In this document: positions 28,242 through 34,674 of the stretch, piece after piece
Layout of the letters: every line of letters begins with the position of its first letter
Position numbering within the stretch: position 1 is the first letter of the stretch
NCBI RefSeq assembly: GCF_001180325.1
Contig: NZ_CVSZ01000054.1
Location: 1 to 49,004 of the forward strand
Direction: 5' to 3'
DNA from: Prochlorococcus marinus
GTDB taxonomy: Bacteria; Cyanobacteriota; Cyanobacteriia; PCC-6307; Cyanobiaceae
Length of the DNA stretch: 49,004 nucleotides
Made by a program: the position numbers and the translations under genes
Notes under the pieces: generated by a model
What the model saw: the letters and a program-made list of their open reading frames with translations, nothing else
Databases searched by the model: none
Told to the model about the DNA's origin: nothing

Positions 28242-28287
28242 TTGACGTCTAAGAGTAGTACATTTATATTAATAGTACAACTGTATT
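28242..28287 (+). promoter_or_regulatory. Promoter with a LexA-like operator (cassette 2)
   Basis: TTGACG (28242-28247), a 17-base spacer, TATATT (28265-28270) and AGTACAACTGTATT (28274-28287) repeat the order and spacing of cassette 1. A further AGTAC half-site is at 28257-28261. Similarity to cassette 1 is confined to these boxes, the start region and the coding sequence, which suggests the boxes are maintained by selection. Confidence 0.6.
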
Positions 28288-28293
28288 ATCTTC

Positions 28294-28584
28294 ATGACTT
28301 CAGGAGTCGCTAATGTTCGGACTTATTTTTATCGTGGCAGCCTTATTGACCCCCCAACTGGCTGGTTGTTTAACAAAAAAAGTGGTTTATTAATTTTTTT
28401 TGAGAGTTATAAGAAATCTGTATCTAATAACTTACAAGTATATACTCATCTTTTCTATGCAAATGAATTAGGTGAACCAGCCCAAATTAAAAATTCAAGA
28501 CTGCATTCTATTGAGTGTGCTTGTGAAACATGGAATGAATTAATTTCAGGAGGTTGGCAAATTGTTACTAATAAATTCCAGTAA
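28294..28584 (+). CDS. DUF1651-family protein, 96 aa (cassette 2)
   Basis: Paralogue of the gene at 25848. It shares ANV, TGWL, LLIFF, the YANELGEP block and the C-terminal WNELISGGW pattern. The next gene begins 2 bases after the stop. A second ORF in the +1 frame (28313-28393) mirrors that of cassette 1. The function of the family is unknown; the operator suggests a DNA-damage-linked role. Confidence 0.75.
   Translation: MTSGVANVRTYFYRGSLIDPPTGWLFNKKSGLLIFFESYKKSVSNNLQVYTHLFYANELGEPAQIKNSRLHSIECACETWNELISGGWQIVTNKFQ
28313..28393 (+). CDS. Candidate nested 26-aa hydrophobic peptide (cassette 2)
   Basis: In the +1 frame of the DUF1651 gene, ATG 28313 follows AGGAG (28302-28306) by six bases. 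The product reads MFGLIFIVAALL, then PQLAGCLTKK. Its length equals the cassette 1 peptide. At the least conserved part of the DUF1651 frame the nested frame still reads hydrophobic (LTVIVMS against IVAALLT). See the caveats given for cassette 1. Confidence 0.4.
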   Translation: MFGLIFIVAALLTPQLAGCLTKKVVY

Positions 28585-28586
28585 TC

Positions 28587-28820
28587 ATGATCAGGGTAAA
28601 TCCGTCAAAATGGGAATATCTAAAAGAATCTACCCTAAAACGAAAACGAACAAAGATTTGTATTACTTGCAATCACTTTCGCTACAGCACTACAGAAACT
28701 TTTGCTACTATCTTGATCTGTCCAAAATACAAAAAACGCATACCACAGGGTGATCATTTACTTAAAGGCTGTGAGTATTGGCAAAAAAATAGGACGATAT
28801 TTTCCCCTGAAGCATCTTAA
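28587..28820 (+). CDS. Small putative zinc-binding protein, 77 aa
   Basis: A basic protein with four spaced cysteines: ICITCNHF, LICPKYKK and KGCEYW. They could bind a zinc ion. It follows the DUF1651 gene of cassette 2 by 2 bases and so occupies the position that two other tiny genes hold in cassette 1. Function unknown. The ATG overlaps the end region of an out-of-frame ORF that I ignore. Confidence 0.6.
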   Translation: MIRVNPSKWEYLKESTLKRKRTKICITCNHFRYSTTETFATILICPKYKKRIPQGDHLLKGCEYWQKNRTIFSPEAS

Positions 28821-28919
28821 TTATTCTCTAATTCAACTTTATAGGTAGAGATATTTAATTATGTAAACAAAGCATTATTTTATACAACTTAAAAAATTTT
28901 TTTTAAGTAATTTTGAAGC

Positions 28920-29021
28920 ATGATTCAATTCTACTTTTCCATATTTTTATTAGTTGTGCTAACATTTTTTGCACTTTTATTAGATGCACCAGAATTGGCA
29001 TCTTTAATTCAAACATTTTAG
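28920..29021 (+). CDS. Small membrane peptide, 33 aa
   Basis: The product MIQFYFSIFLLVVLTFFALL then a short acidic tail (DAPELASLIQTF) is a single transmembrane helix. It is followed by a weak hairpin, AAATCAG (29030-29036) with CTGATTT (29045-29051). No family recognised. Confidence 0.5.
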   Translation: MIQFYFSIFLLVVLTFFALLLDAPELASLIQTF

Positions 29022-29103
29022 AAAATAATAAATCAGCATTTTTACTGATTTACTTTCTTAATAAGTAAGGCGTAGGTTTAACTTGTTGAATAGGAGGGAT
29101 CTA

Positions 29104-29145
29104 ATGATTGACAGTCCACCAGAGGAGTTAAATTATAAAATTTAA
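29104..29145 (+). CDS. Possible 13-aa peptide with a strong ribosome site
   Basis: ATG 29104 follows a perfect AGGAGG (29092-29097) by six bases, rare in this genome style. The 13 codons read MIDSPPEELNYKI. A clear terminator lies at 29172-29206, so the unit could be a small RNA with a peptide or a leader peptide. Confidence is low because any 13-codon ORF can be chance. Confidence 0.3.
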   Translation: MIDSPPEELNYKI

Positions 29146-29171
29146 ATCTACATAAAACTAATGCTAAATCT

Positions 29172-29206
29172 GGAATGAGTCTTCTATTTGAGATTCATTC
29201 CTTTTT
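29172..29206 (+). terminator. Rho-independent terminator
   Basis: GGAATGA (29172-29178) pairs with TCATTCC (29195-29201) and is followed by five T. It ends whatever starts upstream, probably the transcript with the strong ribosome site at 29092. From 29207 to 29314 I see nothing further. Confidence 0.75.
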
Positions 29207-29314
29207 GATTTGTTTCTAAAAATGTAAATTATAAATATTAAATTTTAAAAGTAAAAAATCTGTTCATATTAAAATGATTTAAATCCTAAGTCTCTTTTTA
29301 GATAGTGGCTAACT

Positions 29315-29497
29315 TTACCTGAATCCAAAACCAGTTTTTTGTTCTTCTTTTTCTTCCCATTCATTAATAATTAGTTTTAGTAAACTTTTAAGTTCTGAAT
29401 TCGAAGCATCAGTTTCTTTTTGAAGATTTATACAAATGTTTTTTATTTCCTCAAAAGCATTATCAATTAATATTGTTTTTTGATCTGGATTAGCCAT
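29315..29497 (-). CDS. Small helical protein, 60 aa
   Basis: ATG at 29497 gives MANPDQKTILIDNAFEEIKN, then a charged helix (SELKSLLKLIINEWEEKEE). Probably a soluble helical bundle. Unknown family. It is read after the 65-aa gene at 29504-29701, on the same strand and 6 bases away. Confidence 0.55.
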   Translation of the reverse strand: MANPDQKTILIDNAFEEIKNICINLQKETDASNSELKSLLKLIINEWEEKEEQKTGFGFR

Positions 29498-29503
29498 GGA
29501 ATT

Positions 29504-29701
29504 TTAAAATGCTCCATTACAGTTGAACCCACTGCAGTTAATAACCCTGAAAATATTCATTACAAAGTTGTGGAATCTTTCATCATAAAAAAATGCCCAG
29601 GTTGTAAATATAGCAAAACCAGAGACAGCAAAAGCAGCATATTGAAGCCAATGTATTCCATAGATGTCCAATCCATTTTTGTCAAAATCAGAATTACTCA
29701 A
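29504..29701 (-). CDS. Small membrane protein, 65 aa
   Basis: ATG at 29701. A polar N terminus (MSNSDFDKNGLDIYG) precedes a helix (WLQYAAFAVSGFAIFTTWAFF, residues 18-38). Two cysteines follow near the end (NCSGFNCNG). Unknown family; it forms a pair with the 60-aa gene. Confidence 0.55.
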   Translation of the reverse strand: MSNSDFDKNGLDIYGIHWLQYAAFAVSGFAIFTTWAFFYDERFHNFVMNIFRVINCSGFNCNGAF

Positions 29702-29801
29702 TTGCTTTTTTTTACTTATAATAAAAATTTTTTTTTTAAAAGGAGAGTTTGTTTTGAACGAGAGATTTATTTTTTCTTTAAGACCTTAATATATTGATAG
29801 T

Positions 29802-30056
29802 TTAAATAAAACCAGGTATTATCCACCCAAAAAAACCATAATTTATTATCAAAGCTAAAAAACCAATCATAGCTAATCTCCCATTTGTTATTTCGGCATT
29901 TTTCCAAAATTTACCCATGTAGTTCTTATTTTTTTTCGAATTTTGATCTATCAAATAATTTGGTTCTAAAGGTTCCTGTAACCTTTTGATGGCATATAAA
30001 GAGAATTGAATAGTTATTGCGATGATAACAACTATAAAACTAGTAAGAGCATCCAT
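29802..30056 (-). CDS. High-light-inducible-type protein with an extra N-terminal helix
   Basis: The chlorophyll-binding motif AEITNGRLAMIGFLA is present (Glu55, Asn58, Arg60), followed by the family's helix ending IIPG. Hlips protect photosystems and bind chlorophyll and carotenoids in thylakoids. Unusually, residues 5-25 form an additional hydrophobic helix (TSFIVVIIAITIQFSLYAI), making 84 aa with two spans. A short single-helix Hlip would start nearer residue 45. Confidence 0.85.
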   Translation of the reverse strand: MDALTSFIVVIIAITIQFSLYAIKRLQEPLEPNYLIDQNSKKNKNYMGKFWKNAEITNGRLAMIGFLALIINYGFFGWIIPGFI

Positions 30057-30400
30057 TTTTATATTTCATGTGTGATCAATTAGTAAGCCAAAGTGTAAAT
30101 GACATTTTTATGTATCAAACATTTCCTTTACTGCTTTTACAGAGGAAACCTTAACTTTAATTATTAATAAATGTAACATATTTAAAAAAAATTAGTATGA
30201 ATTCTTACTTTTTCTTTGGGTTTAACACTTATAAAGACTAAAGTGTTACACTAATGTGTTATTTATTTCTTTTTACTTTTCTTAATTGAATTGCAGAAAG
30301 CTTTAAAATTTGTATTGCCAAATAAGATAATGTATTAAATTTTTATTAGGAAAATACATTTATTATAATTTTTTAAAATATATTGAATAACTAGAAATTG
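30057..30400. other. Long intergenic region with overlapping GTGTTA repeats
   Basis: No gene is visible. TAACACTT (30223-30230) can pair with AAGTGTTA (30241-30248) or with a second GTGTTA (30256-30261), so two hairpins are mutually exclusive. It is also the upstream region of the Hlip gene on the minus strand, so it probably contains that promoter. Confidence 0.4.
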
Positions 30401-30520
30401 TTACTTTTGTTTGATTTCAGGAAGGTAAAATTTATTGCCTAATGTATAACCAATCGACATAAGTACGAACCCAATAAGTTGAGGTAAATGAGAATTTGCT
30501 AGAGAGATTTTTTCAATCAT
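30401..30520 (-). CDS. Small membrane peptide, 39 aa
   Basis: ATG at 30520, stop at 30401. The product MIEKISLANSHLPQLIGFVL then MSIGYTLGNKFYLPEIKQK has one hydrophobic segment (residues 14-28). No family recognised. Confidence 0.5.
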   Translation of the reverse strand: MIEKISLANSHLPQLIGFVLMSIGYTLGNKFYLPEIKQK

Positions 30521-30571
30521 TTCTCAATCTATAAATTATTATCATAATAAAATTTTTTTAATACCGTAAGT

Positions 30572-30745
30572 CTATTTTCTTTTTGATTCTTTAATTTCCC
30601 CAGATTTTTTTAGTGAATTAACAAGTCTTTCATTTTCTGTTTTTAAATTTTCTAATGCAGATTTTGTGAATTGTTCTTTAGCCTCAAATTTTGCTGAACT
30701 TATAACTTTTTTATTAGGGAGTTTTTTCTTCGGTTCTGGCTTCAT
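30572..30745 (-). CDS. Small basic coiled-coil protein, 57 aa
   Basis: ATG 30745 gives MKPEPKKKLPNKKVISSAKF, then a heptad-like coiled coil (ALENLKTENERLVNSLKKSG). A start four codons upstream (30757) is also possible. Similar sequence style (KxENERLVxxLKK) occurs in the 41-aa protein at 34549. Function unknown. Confidence 0.55.
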   Translation of the reverse strand: MKPEPKKKLPNKKVISSAKFEAKEQFTKSALENLKTENERLVNSLKKSGEIKESKRK

Positions 30746-30843
30746 ATTAAACAGCATTTTAAAAATTTTAGAAGTTATTTTTTTTGCATTAGGTATTATT
30801 TTTTACAGTTTTCTGGTTAATAATATTTGTTTACATAGACAAA

Positions 30844-31056
30844 TTATTCTTTATCTTTTGGGAGCCTCAACCATCCAGAAGTCCATTCTGATTTTAGTTT
30901 TGTCCATAGGATCCTTTTAATATCTTTTTTATTTTTGGTAGGAAAAATATCAACCCATCTATCTTCATTTTTACCACCATAAGCTTTAACTTGAAAATGC
31001 CTATTACCATTAATAGTTTTTGGTGCTGTCCAACAAAGAGTAGGAGGCCATTTCAT
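30844..31056 (-). CDS. TIGR02450-type tryptophan-rich protein, 70 aa
   Basis: MKWPPTLCWTAPKTINGNRH, a basic middle and the C-terminal LKSEWTSGWLRLP match the short Trp-rich family TIGR02450, whose function is not known. ATG at 31056. It sits 23 bases from the stop of the 28-aa gene, read in the same direction. Confidence 0.7.
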   Translation of the reverse strand: MKWPPTLCWTAPKTINGNRHFQVKAYGGKNEDRWVDIFPTKNKKDIKRILWTKLKSEWTSGWLRLPKDKE

Positions 31057-31079
31057 GAGAAATTTTAAAAGTTGAAAAA

Positions 31080-31166
31080 CTAAAGATTGCTTTGCCCAGT
31101 TAAAACTAAACCATAATATGCAATCGTACCAAGGATAAGTACGATACCTAGTATTCTAATAATCAT
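31080..31166 (-). CDS. Small membrane peptide, 28 aa
   Basis: MIIRILGIVLILGTIAYYGL then VLTGQSNL is a single hydrophobic helix. In size and style it resembles small photosynthetic-complex subunits (PetN, PetL, PsbM), but no family signature is met. Directly upstream of the Trp-rich gene. Confidence 0.45.
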   Translation of the reverse strand: MIIRILGIVLILGTIAYYGLVLTGQSNL

Positions 31167-31234
31167 GATTTAATTTTTAAATTCAGGCTATATTAGAGAA
31201 ATTTTAATAATTTTAGTTGAAGATTTAATATTTT

Positions 31235-31444
31235 CTAATTTTTCCTTTTTTTATTTCTAACTATGGAGTGACAAGATTCTGGATGCCATTCATTCTGAAT
31301 TTTGCCAATAAAATCATAAATAAATGAATCGGGACATCCGGTTTCTTTTTGAAGTTCTGAAAGTTCTTCTTTAATGAATTCATATACTCTCGTTATTACC
31401 CCTAAATTTTCTTCTTGGGAGGGAGCCCATTTTTTATTCTCCAT
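31235..31444 (-). CDS. Small acidic helical protein, 69 aa
   Basis: ATG 31444 (MENKKWAPSQEENLG) overlaps the end of the upstream gene by 11 bases and gives a translationally coupled pair. An ATG at 31471 would add nine residues. The middle region TRVYEFIKEELSELQKETG is helical and the C terminus is basic (NKKRKN). No family recognised. Confidence 0.6.
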   Translation of the reverse strand: MENKKWAPSQEENLGVITRVYEFIKEELSELQKETGCPDSFIYDFIGKIQNEWHPESCHSIVRNKKRKN

Positions 31445-31625
31445 TAATATTTTTAAAATTATTTTCCACAATATCGTAATAGGTTATGTCTCCATAATCA
31501 GCATCTGAACAACATAAATCTCCGTATAGTTCCTCTAGCAAATCGTACGCATCTGAATATTTATCAAAACTTTGAGCTGTTAATTCGTCATCTTTCCCAT
31601 CAATTCTAATTATTTTGTAGGTCAT
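31434..31625 (-). CDS. Small acidic protein, 63 aa
   Basis: ATG at 31625 gives MTYKIIRIDGKDDELTAQSF. Paired cysteines in YGDLCCSDADYGDITYYD are notable in so acidic a protein and could bind a metal. Unknown function; coupled to the 69-aa gene. Confidence 0.6.
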   Translation of the reverse strand: MTYKIIRIDGKDDELTAQSFDKYSDAYDLLEELYGDLCCSDADYGDITYYDIVENNFKNINGE

Positions 31626-31685
31626 ATTTTACCTAGATGCAAAAAGTATTTTTTGATTCATTAGATCATTTTATAAATAAAAATC

Positions 31686-31892
31686 TTATTTAGGAGTATT
31701 AGTTGGGTAAAGCTTCTGAATTTTATTTTTCTGAATTTCTATTTTTCTTCTTTCATATTTTTTTGCCATTATTTTTCTGATAAATAATTGTGGGATAAGC
31801 CAAACTAACGCAATAGCTATAGCCATGAAAGCAGGATTTCTCCACGTTAACCTAATAATCTCTTCTATAAATTCTTGATTGAAAATTTCCAT
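31686..31892 (-). CDS. Small membrane protein, 68 aa
   Basis: A polar N terminus, one helix (AFMAIAIALVWLIPQLFI, about 21-38) and a highly basic C-terminal tail. ATG at 31892. No family recognised. The region to 32060 is a divergent promoter area for the SDR gene. Confidence 0.55.
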   Translation of the reverse strand: MEIFNQEFIEEIIRLTWRNPAFMAIAIALVWLIPQLFIRKIMAKKYERRKIEIQKNKIQKLYPTNTPK

Positions 31893-32060
31893 ACATTAAA
31901 TTTTGATGATAAAAATATCTTTGCTTTCTTTTATAAATTCTTTTAAATTTCATAACCTATCATAACCTTAAAAAATCTAATAAGGAATTTTATAAATTTT
32001 TTCTTTTTCTAGTTCGTTTTCTTTTATATTTGGATTTAGATTAATTTTTTTAGTTTAAAG

Positions 32061-32726
32061 ATGTCGACTTTTCTAATTACAGGGTCAAATAGGGGTATTG
32101 GATTGGAACTATGTAGGCAAATTCATAAGAGGGGAGATAATGTAATTGCAACGTGTAGGAAAGCTTCAAAAGAACTTAGAGATTTAGGAGTGAGAATTGA
32201 AGAGAATATAGAAATTTCTTCTGATAAGTCGATAACAAATTTGTGTAAAAAATTATCTGGAGTTAATTTAGACTGCTTAATACATAATGCAGGAATTTAT
32301 GAATTTAATTCTTTCGAAAACTTAGATAAAAAAAGCATTTTGCATCAATTTGAAGTTAATGCATTGAGCCCAATATGTATAACCCAATCACTTAAACACC
32401 TTTTAAAAAGATCTTCTAAAGTTGCTTTTATCACAAGTAGAATGGGATCTATTGAAGATAATTCATCTGGAAGTTCTTATGGTTACAGGATGTCTAAGGT
32501 CGCCTTGTCCATGGCAGCAAAATCACTTTCCATAGACTTATCAAGAGATGATATTTATGTAGCTATTTTGCATCCTGGTTTAGTGAGTACAAGAATGACT
32601 GGCTTTACAAGAAATGGAATTAGTCCTGAAGAATCAGCAAATGGCCTTTTAAAACGAATTGATTCTTTAAATAAAAATAATTCGGGTACGTTTTGGCATG
32701 CCAACGGAGAGGTTTTGCCTTGGTAA
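32061..32726 (+). CDS. Short-chain dehydrogenase/reductase, 221 aa
   Basis: A Rossmann NAD(P)-binding motif TGSNRGIG (residues 7-14), the structural HNAG block (75-78) and the catalytic Y142-x3-K146 (SSYGYRMSK) are present. The size is that of classical SDRs of the C-factor/sniffer-like type. Substrate unknown. Confidence 0.9.
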   Translation: MSTFLITGSNRGIGLELCRQIHKRGDNVIATCRKASKELRDLGVRIEENIEISSDKSITNLCKKLSGVNLDCLIHNAGIYEFNSFENLDKKSILHQFEVNALSPICITQSLKHLLKRSSKVAFITSRMGSIEDNSSGSSYGYRMSKVALSMAAKSLSIDLSRDDIYVAILHPGLVSTRMTGFTRNGISPEESANGLLKRIDSLNKNNSGTFWHANGEVLPW

Positions 32727-32823
32727 TATCTATATTTTTATTTTTAAGAGATTTATATTGTTAATTTGTTAAAAAACTTTTAAATTTTTAACGAATTTCT
32801 TTCCTTGTTTCATTCTTTTAGTT

Positions 32824-32940
32824 ATGTTAAAAAAAACGTTAGTAAAGGAGGTGATTCATTGTCGTATCTACCGAAAAATGCGGTTATTAAAGGGGCCGTG
32901 AATTCAGTATCTACATCACATTCATCGGTCTCTTTTTCTT
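32824..32940 (+). ncRNA. Candidate small RNA with an extreme Shine-Dalgarno and terminator
   Basis: A perfect AAAGGAGGTGAT (32844-32855), complementary to the expected 3' end of 16S rRNA, sits 40 bases before a terminator hairpin. The stem GGGGCCG-GAAT (32892-32903) pairs with ATTC-CGGTCTC (32920-32932), followed by TTTTTC. The RNA may be a ribosome-interacting or leader RNA. The exact 5' end is unknown. Confidence 0.45.
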
Positions 32941-32981
32941 TGATTAAGAAAAAAGGTTTTATAATCAATAGATTTATATAA
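32859..32981 (+). CDS. Possible 40-aa peptide starting at TTG
   Basis: TTG 32859 follows the perfect AGGAGG by seven bases. It reads MSYLPKNAVIKGAVNSVSTS, a serine-rich stretch, then basic residues. If the terminator inside it acts, the message would lack a stop codon. A competing frame from ATG 32824 encodes 25 aa (MLKKTLVKEVIHCRIYRK...) and stops at 32901 in the hairpin. Neither peptide is recognised. Confidence 0.3.
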   Translation: MSYLPKNAVIKGAVNSVSTSHSSVSFSLIKKKGFIINRFI

Positions 32982-33000
32982 ATCAGTTATTTAATAATTA

Positions 33001-33037
33001 AAAGCTCTGCATCTCATGAAGTTGCAGAGCTTTTTTT
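33001..33037. terminator. Bidirectional terminator
   Basis: AAAGCTCTGCA (33001-33011) pairs perfectly with TGCAGAGCTTT (33023-33033). T runs lie on both strands (seven T on the plus side). It can end the small-gene operon read on the minus strand (33068-33741) and transcripts from the SDR side. Confidence 0.85.
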
Positions 33038-33067
33038 ATGAATTTAAATATTCTTTCAAAATTTACT

Positions 33068-33169
33068 TTATCTTTTTTGGCCGAAGTAAATTAAGGCTAA
33101 AAAAGATAAAGTGCTTACCAAAGCGATTAAGTACCATCCAGTTGAGGAGTTGCTAGTTACTTCGGTCAT
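33068..33169 (-). CDS. Small membrane peptide, 33 aa
   Basis: ATG 33169 is joined to the upstream stop as TAAATG. A polar N terminus (MTEVTSNSSTGW) and a hydrophobic helix (YLIALVSTLSFLALIYFG) are followed by QKR. Last gene of a four-gene operon. Confidence 0.55.
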   Translation of the reverse strand: MTEVTSNSSTGWYLIALVSTLSFLALIYFGQKR

Positions 33170-33259
33170 TTATTTTGATTTATCGGAGGAATTGATTATT
33201 TGAGTGAAAATCACAATTGATATCATTAAAAAAACTAAAAGGATGTAAGTTACGTTCAT
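33170..33259 (-). CDS. Small membrane peptide, 29 aa
   Basis: ATG 33259 follows the stop of the 84-aa gene with no spacer. MNVTYILLVFLMISIVIF then a polar tail: one helix. Third gene of the operon. Confidence 0.5.
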   Translation of the reverse strand: MNVTYILLVFLMISIVIFTQIINSSDKSK

Positions 33260-33514
33260 TTATAGAAAAATGCTAATTATCAAAAAGATTATTCCTAGAA
33301 CTACCGTGACAATTGCTCCATCTACTAATAAGTCTTTCCAGGTATAACTTTTAAGCATCCTTGTTTTATCTTCTTCACTCATAAGGTTCTTTAACCACGT
33401 CCAATCTAAAAGCTGTGTCAATGCAACACCAAAAATTAAATGACCAAACAAAATACCAATTAGATCAATTCTAGAAATATCTTTAGTGAGACTTGTAATA
33501 ATAAAAAAGTCCAC
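33260..33514 (-). CDS. Membrane protein, 84 aa
   Basis: ATG at 33514 overlaps the stop of the upstream gene by one base. Two helices are likely (about residues 18-36 and 64-84, IVTVVLGIIFLIISIFL) with an acidic loop between (SEEDKTRMLKSYTW). No family recognised. Confidence 0.6.
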   Translation of the reverse strand: MDFFIITSLTKDISRIDLIGILFGHLIFGVALTQLLDWTWLKNLMSEEDKTRMLKSYTWKDLLVDGAIVTVVLGIIFLIISIFL

Positions 33515-33741
33515 TAGCTTTTTTCTTTATTAGATAAAGCACCACCTTCTTCTTTGTATTTTTCCCAAGCTTCGCTTATTTTTGCTTTAGAGAAATTTTG
33601 TTTTCCCTCAGAGAATTTATTCTTGAGGTTATTTAAATTATTAGTTAGTTCTTTTTTTGTTGGTTCATCAAGAAAGTTTGATGTTAATTTCCATAAATAC
33701 CAGCTACTAGCTAGAAGAAGAATTAATCCGAGTAATTGCAT
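33514..33741 (-). CDS. Membrane-anchored helical protein, 75 aa
   Basis: First gene of the four-gene operon. One N-terminal helix (LLGLILLLASSWYLWKL) is followed by a long charged, coiled-coil-like tail (KELTNNLNNLKNKFSEG, AWEKYKEEGG). Function unknown. The 3' ORFs are all tiny and membrane-bound, suggesting a small membrane complex. Confidence 0.6.
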   Translation of the reverse strand: MQLLGLILLLASSWYLWKLTSNFLDEPTKKELTNNLNNLKNKFSEGKQNFSKAKISEAWEKYKEEGGALSNKEKS

Positions 33742-33831
33742 ATTAGTTTTTTACCATCCTACAACTTTTCAAATGGTTTCGATAAATTAATTTATTTAAT
33801 ACCTGCAGAAATTTTTTGACTTAAATAAAAA

Positions 33832-33987
33832 TTAAAACTTTAACCAGTGGAAGAATATTCTATCCAGCAGCCATATAGTTAGGCCCCCTTCCAGAAAAGC
33901 TAACCAATACATCCCATAATCAGAAAATCCCATTTGTTCTTTAACTGTTTTAATCAATTTTTTGTGAGCTTGAATGAGATCTTTCAT
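33832..33987 (-). CDS. Small protein, 51 aa
   Basis: ATG at 33987 gives MKDLIQAHKKLIKTVKEQMG, then an aromatic helix (YWLAFLEGGLTIWLLDRIFF). A charged head with one hydrophobic helix. No family recognised. Confidence 0.5.
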   Translation of the reverse strand: MKDLIQAHKKLIKTVKEQMGFSDYGMYWLAFLEGGLTIWLLDRIFFHWLKF

Positions 33988-34003
33988 GGACAATCAAAAA
34001 TTT

Positions 34004-34255
34004 TTAAACCTGCTGAATTTCTTTAATTAAAAAACCCTTCCCATAGCAAGATAGACATGTTTTAGTCTCATCTAATGAAATTCTTAGAAAACCTGCTCCA
34101 TTACATCTAAAGCAATTTACTTTAGTGTTTGAATAGATCTTTGATTTAATTTTAGCAGCACGATTTAAGTAAGAAACAGTTTCTTTACGACCGTTTGCTT
34201 TGGCAGCTTTGTTTAAAAGCTTTTTGTAGTTGACTTTAAGTTCTTGGATATTCAT
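34004..34255 (-). CDS. Small zinc-motif protein with two DnaJ-type CxxCxGxG repeats
   Basis: A basic helical N terminus precedes CFRCNGAGF and CLSCYGKGF, two CxxCxGxG-type repeats as in the zinc domain of DnaJ and plant BSD2. It has no J domain. 83 aa. It may be a small disulfide or chaperone-like zinc protein. ATG at 34255. The next gene downstream on the minus strand (33832-33987) begins 17 bases later. Confidence 0.75.
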   Translation of the reverse strand: MNIQELKVNYKKLLNKAAKANGRKETVSYLNRAAKIKSKIYSNTKVNCFRCNGAGFLRISLDETKTCLSCYGKGFLIKEIQQV

Positions 34256-34548
34256 TTTTTGTAGAAACTATGATGCAAATACAAGAAAAATTAAATGTTT
34301 AAATAATTTTAAAAACTTTCAATTTCCCGTTTATATTTCTAATCTGATCTCTTACTGAGATCTGGTTAATATAACTAGGATTTGCTTAATATGTTTAGTA
34401 TTAGGAGTATAAGTTGGTATATTTAATAGAAATTTTATATTTGACAAACTTAAACTTTTTAGGGTGATCATTCAAAAAAATATTATTTTGTCTTTGAAAG
34501 GAAGTTTAAATAATTTATTGTTTGAAAAATATTTAAAGTTCTAGTAGA

Positions 34549-34674
34549 TCATCCAGCCTTTTTAAGATTTTTAACTAAAAAATCATTTTCATTTGTAAGA
34601 ACTTCAAGCTTAGATTTTTCCAATTCCTTTCTGATTTCAGGATTTAAATCCTTTTTTGTCTTATTTAGATTCAT
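34549..34674 (-). CDS. Small coiled-coil protein, 41 aa
   Basis: ATG at 34674. Highly charged: MNLNKTKKDLNPEIRKELEK, then a short tail ending KNLKKAG. The DFLVKNLKKAG end resembles NERLVNSLKKSG in the 61-aa-class protein at 30572, so the two may be related. Confidence 0.5.
   Translation of the reverse strand: MNLNKTKKDLNPEIRKELEKSKLEVLTNENDFLVKNLKKAG

Noticed and set aside
28562..28753. 63-codon ORF overlapping the zinc-motif gene
   Set aside because: Frame-shifted shadow of the 28587 gene, whose four cysteines and position make it the better choice.
29480..29797. 105-codon ORF on the plus strand
   Set aside because: Overlaps the 65-aa minus-strand gene and has low-complexity phenylalanine runs typical of shadow frames.
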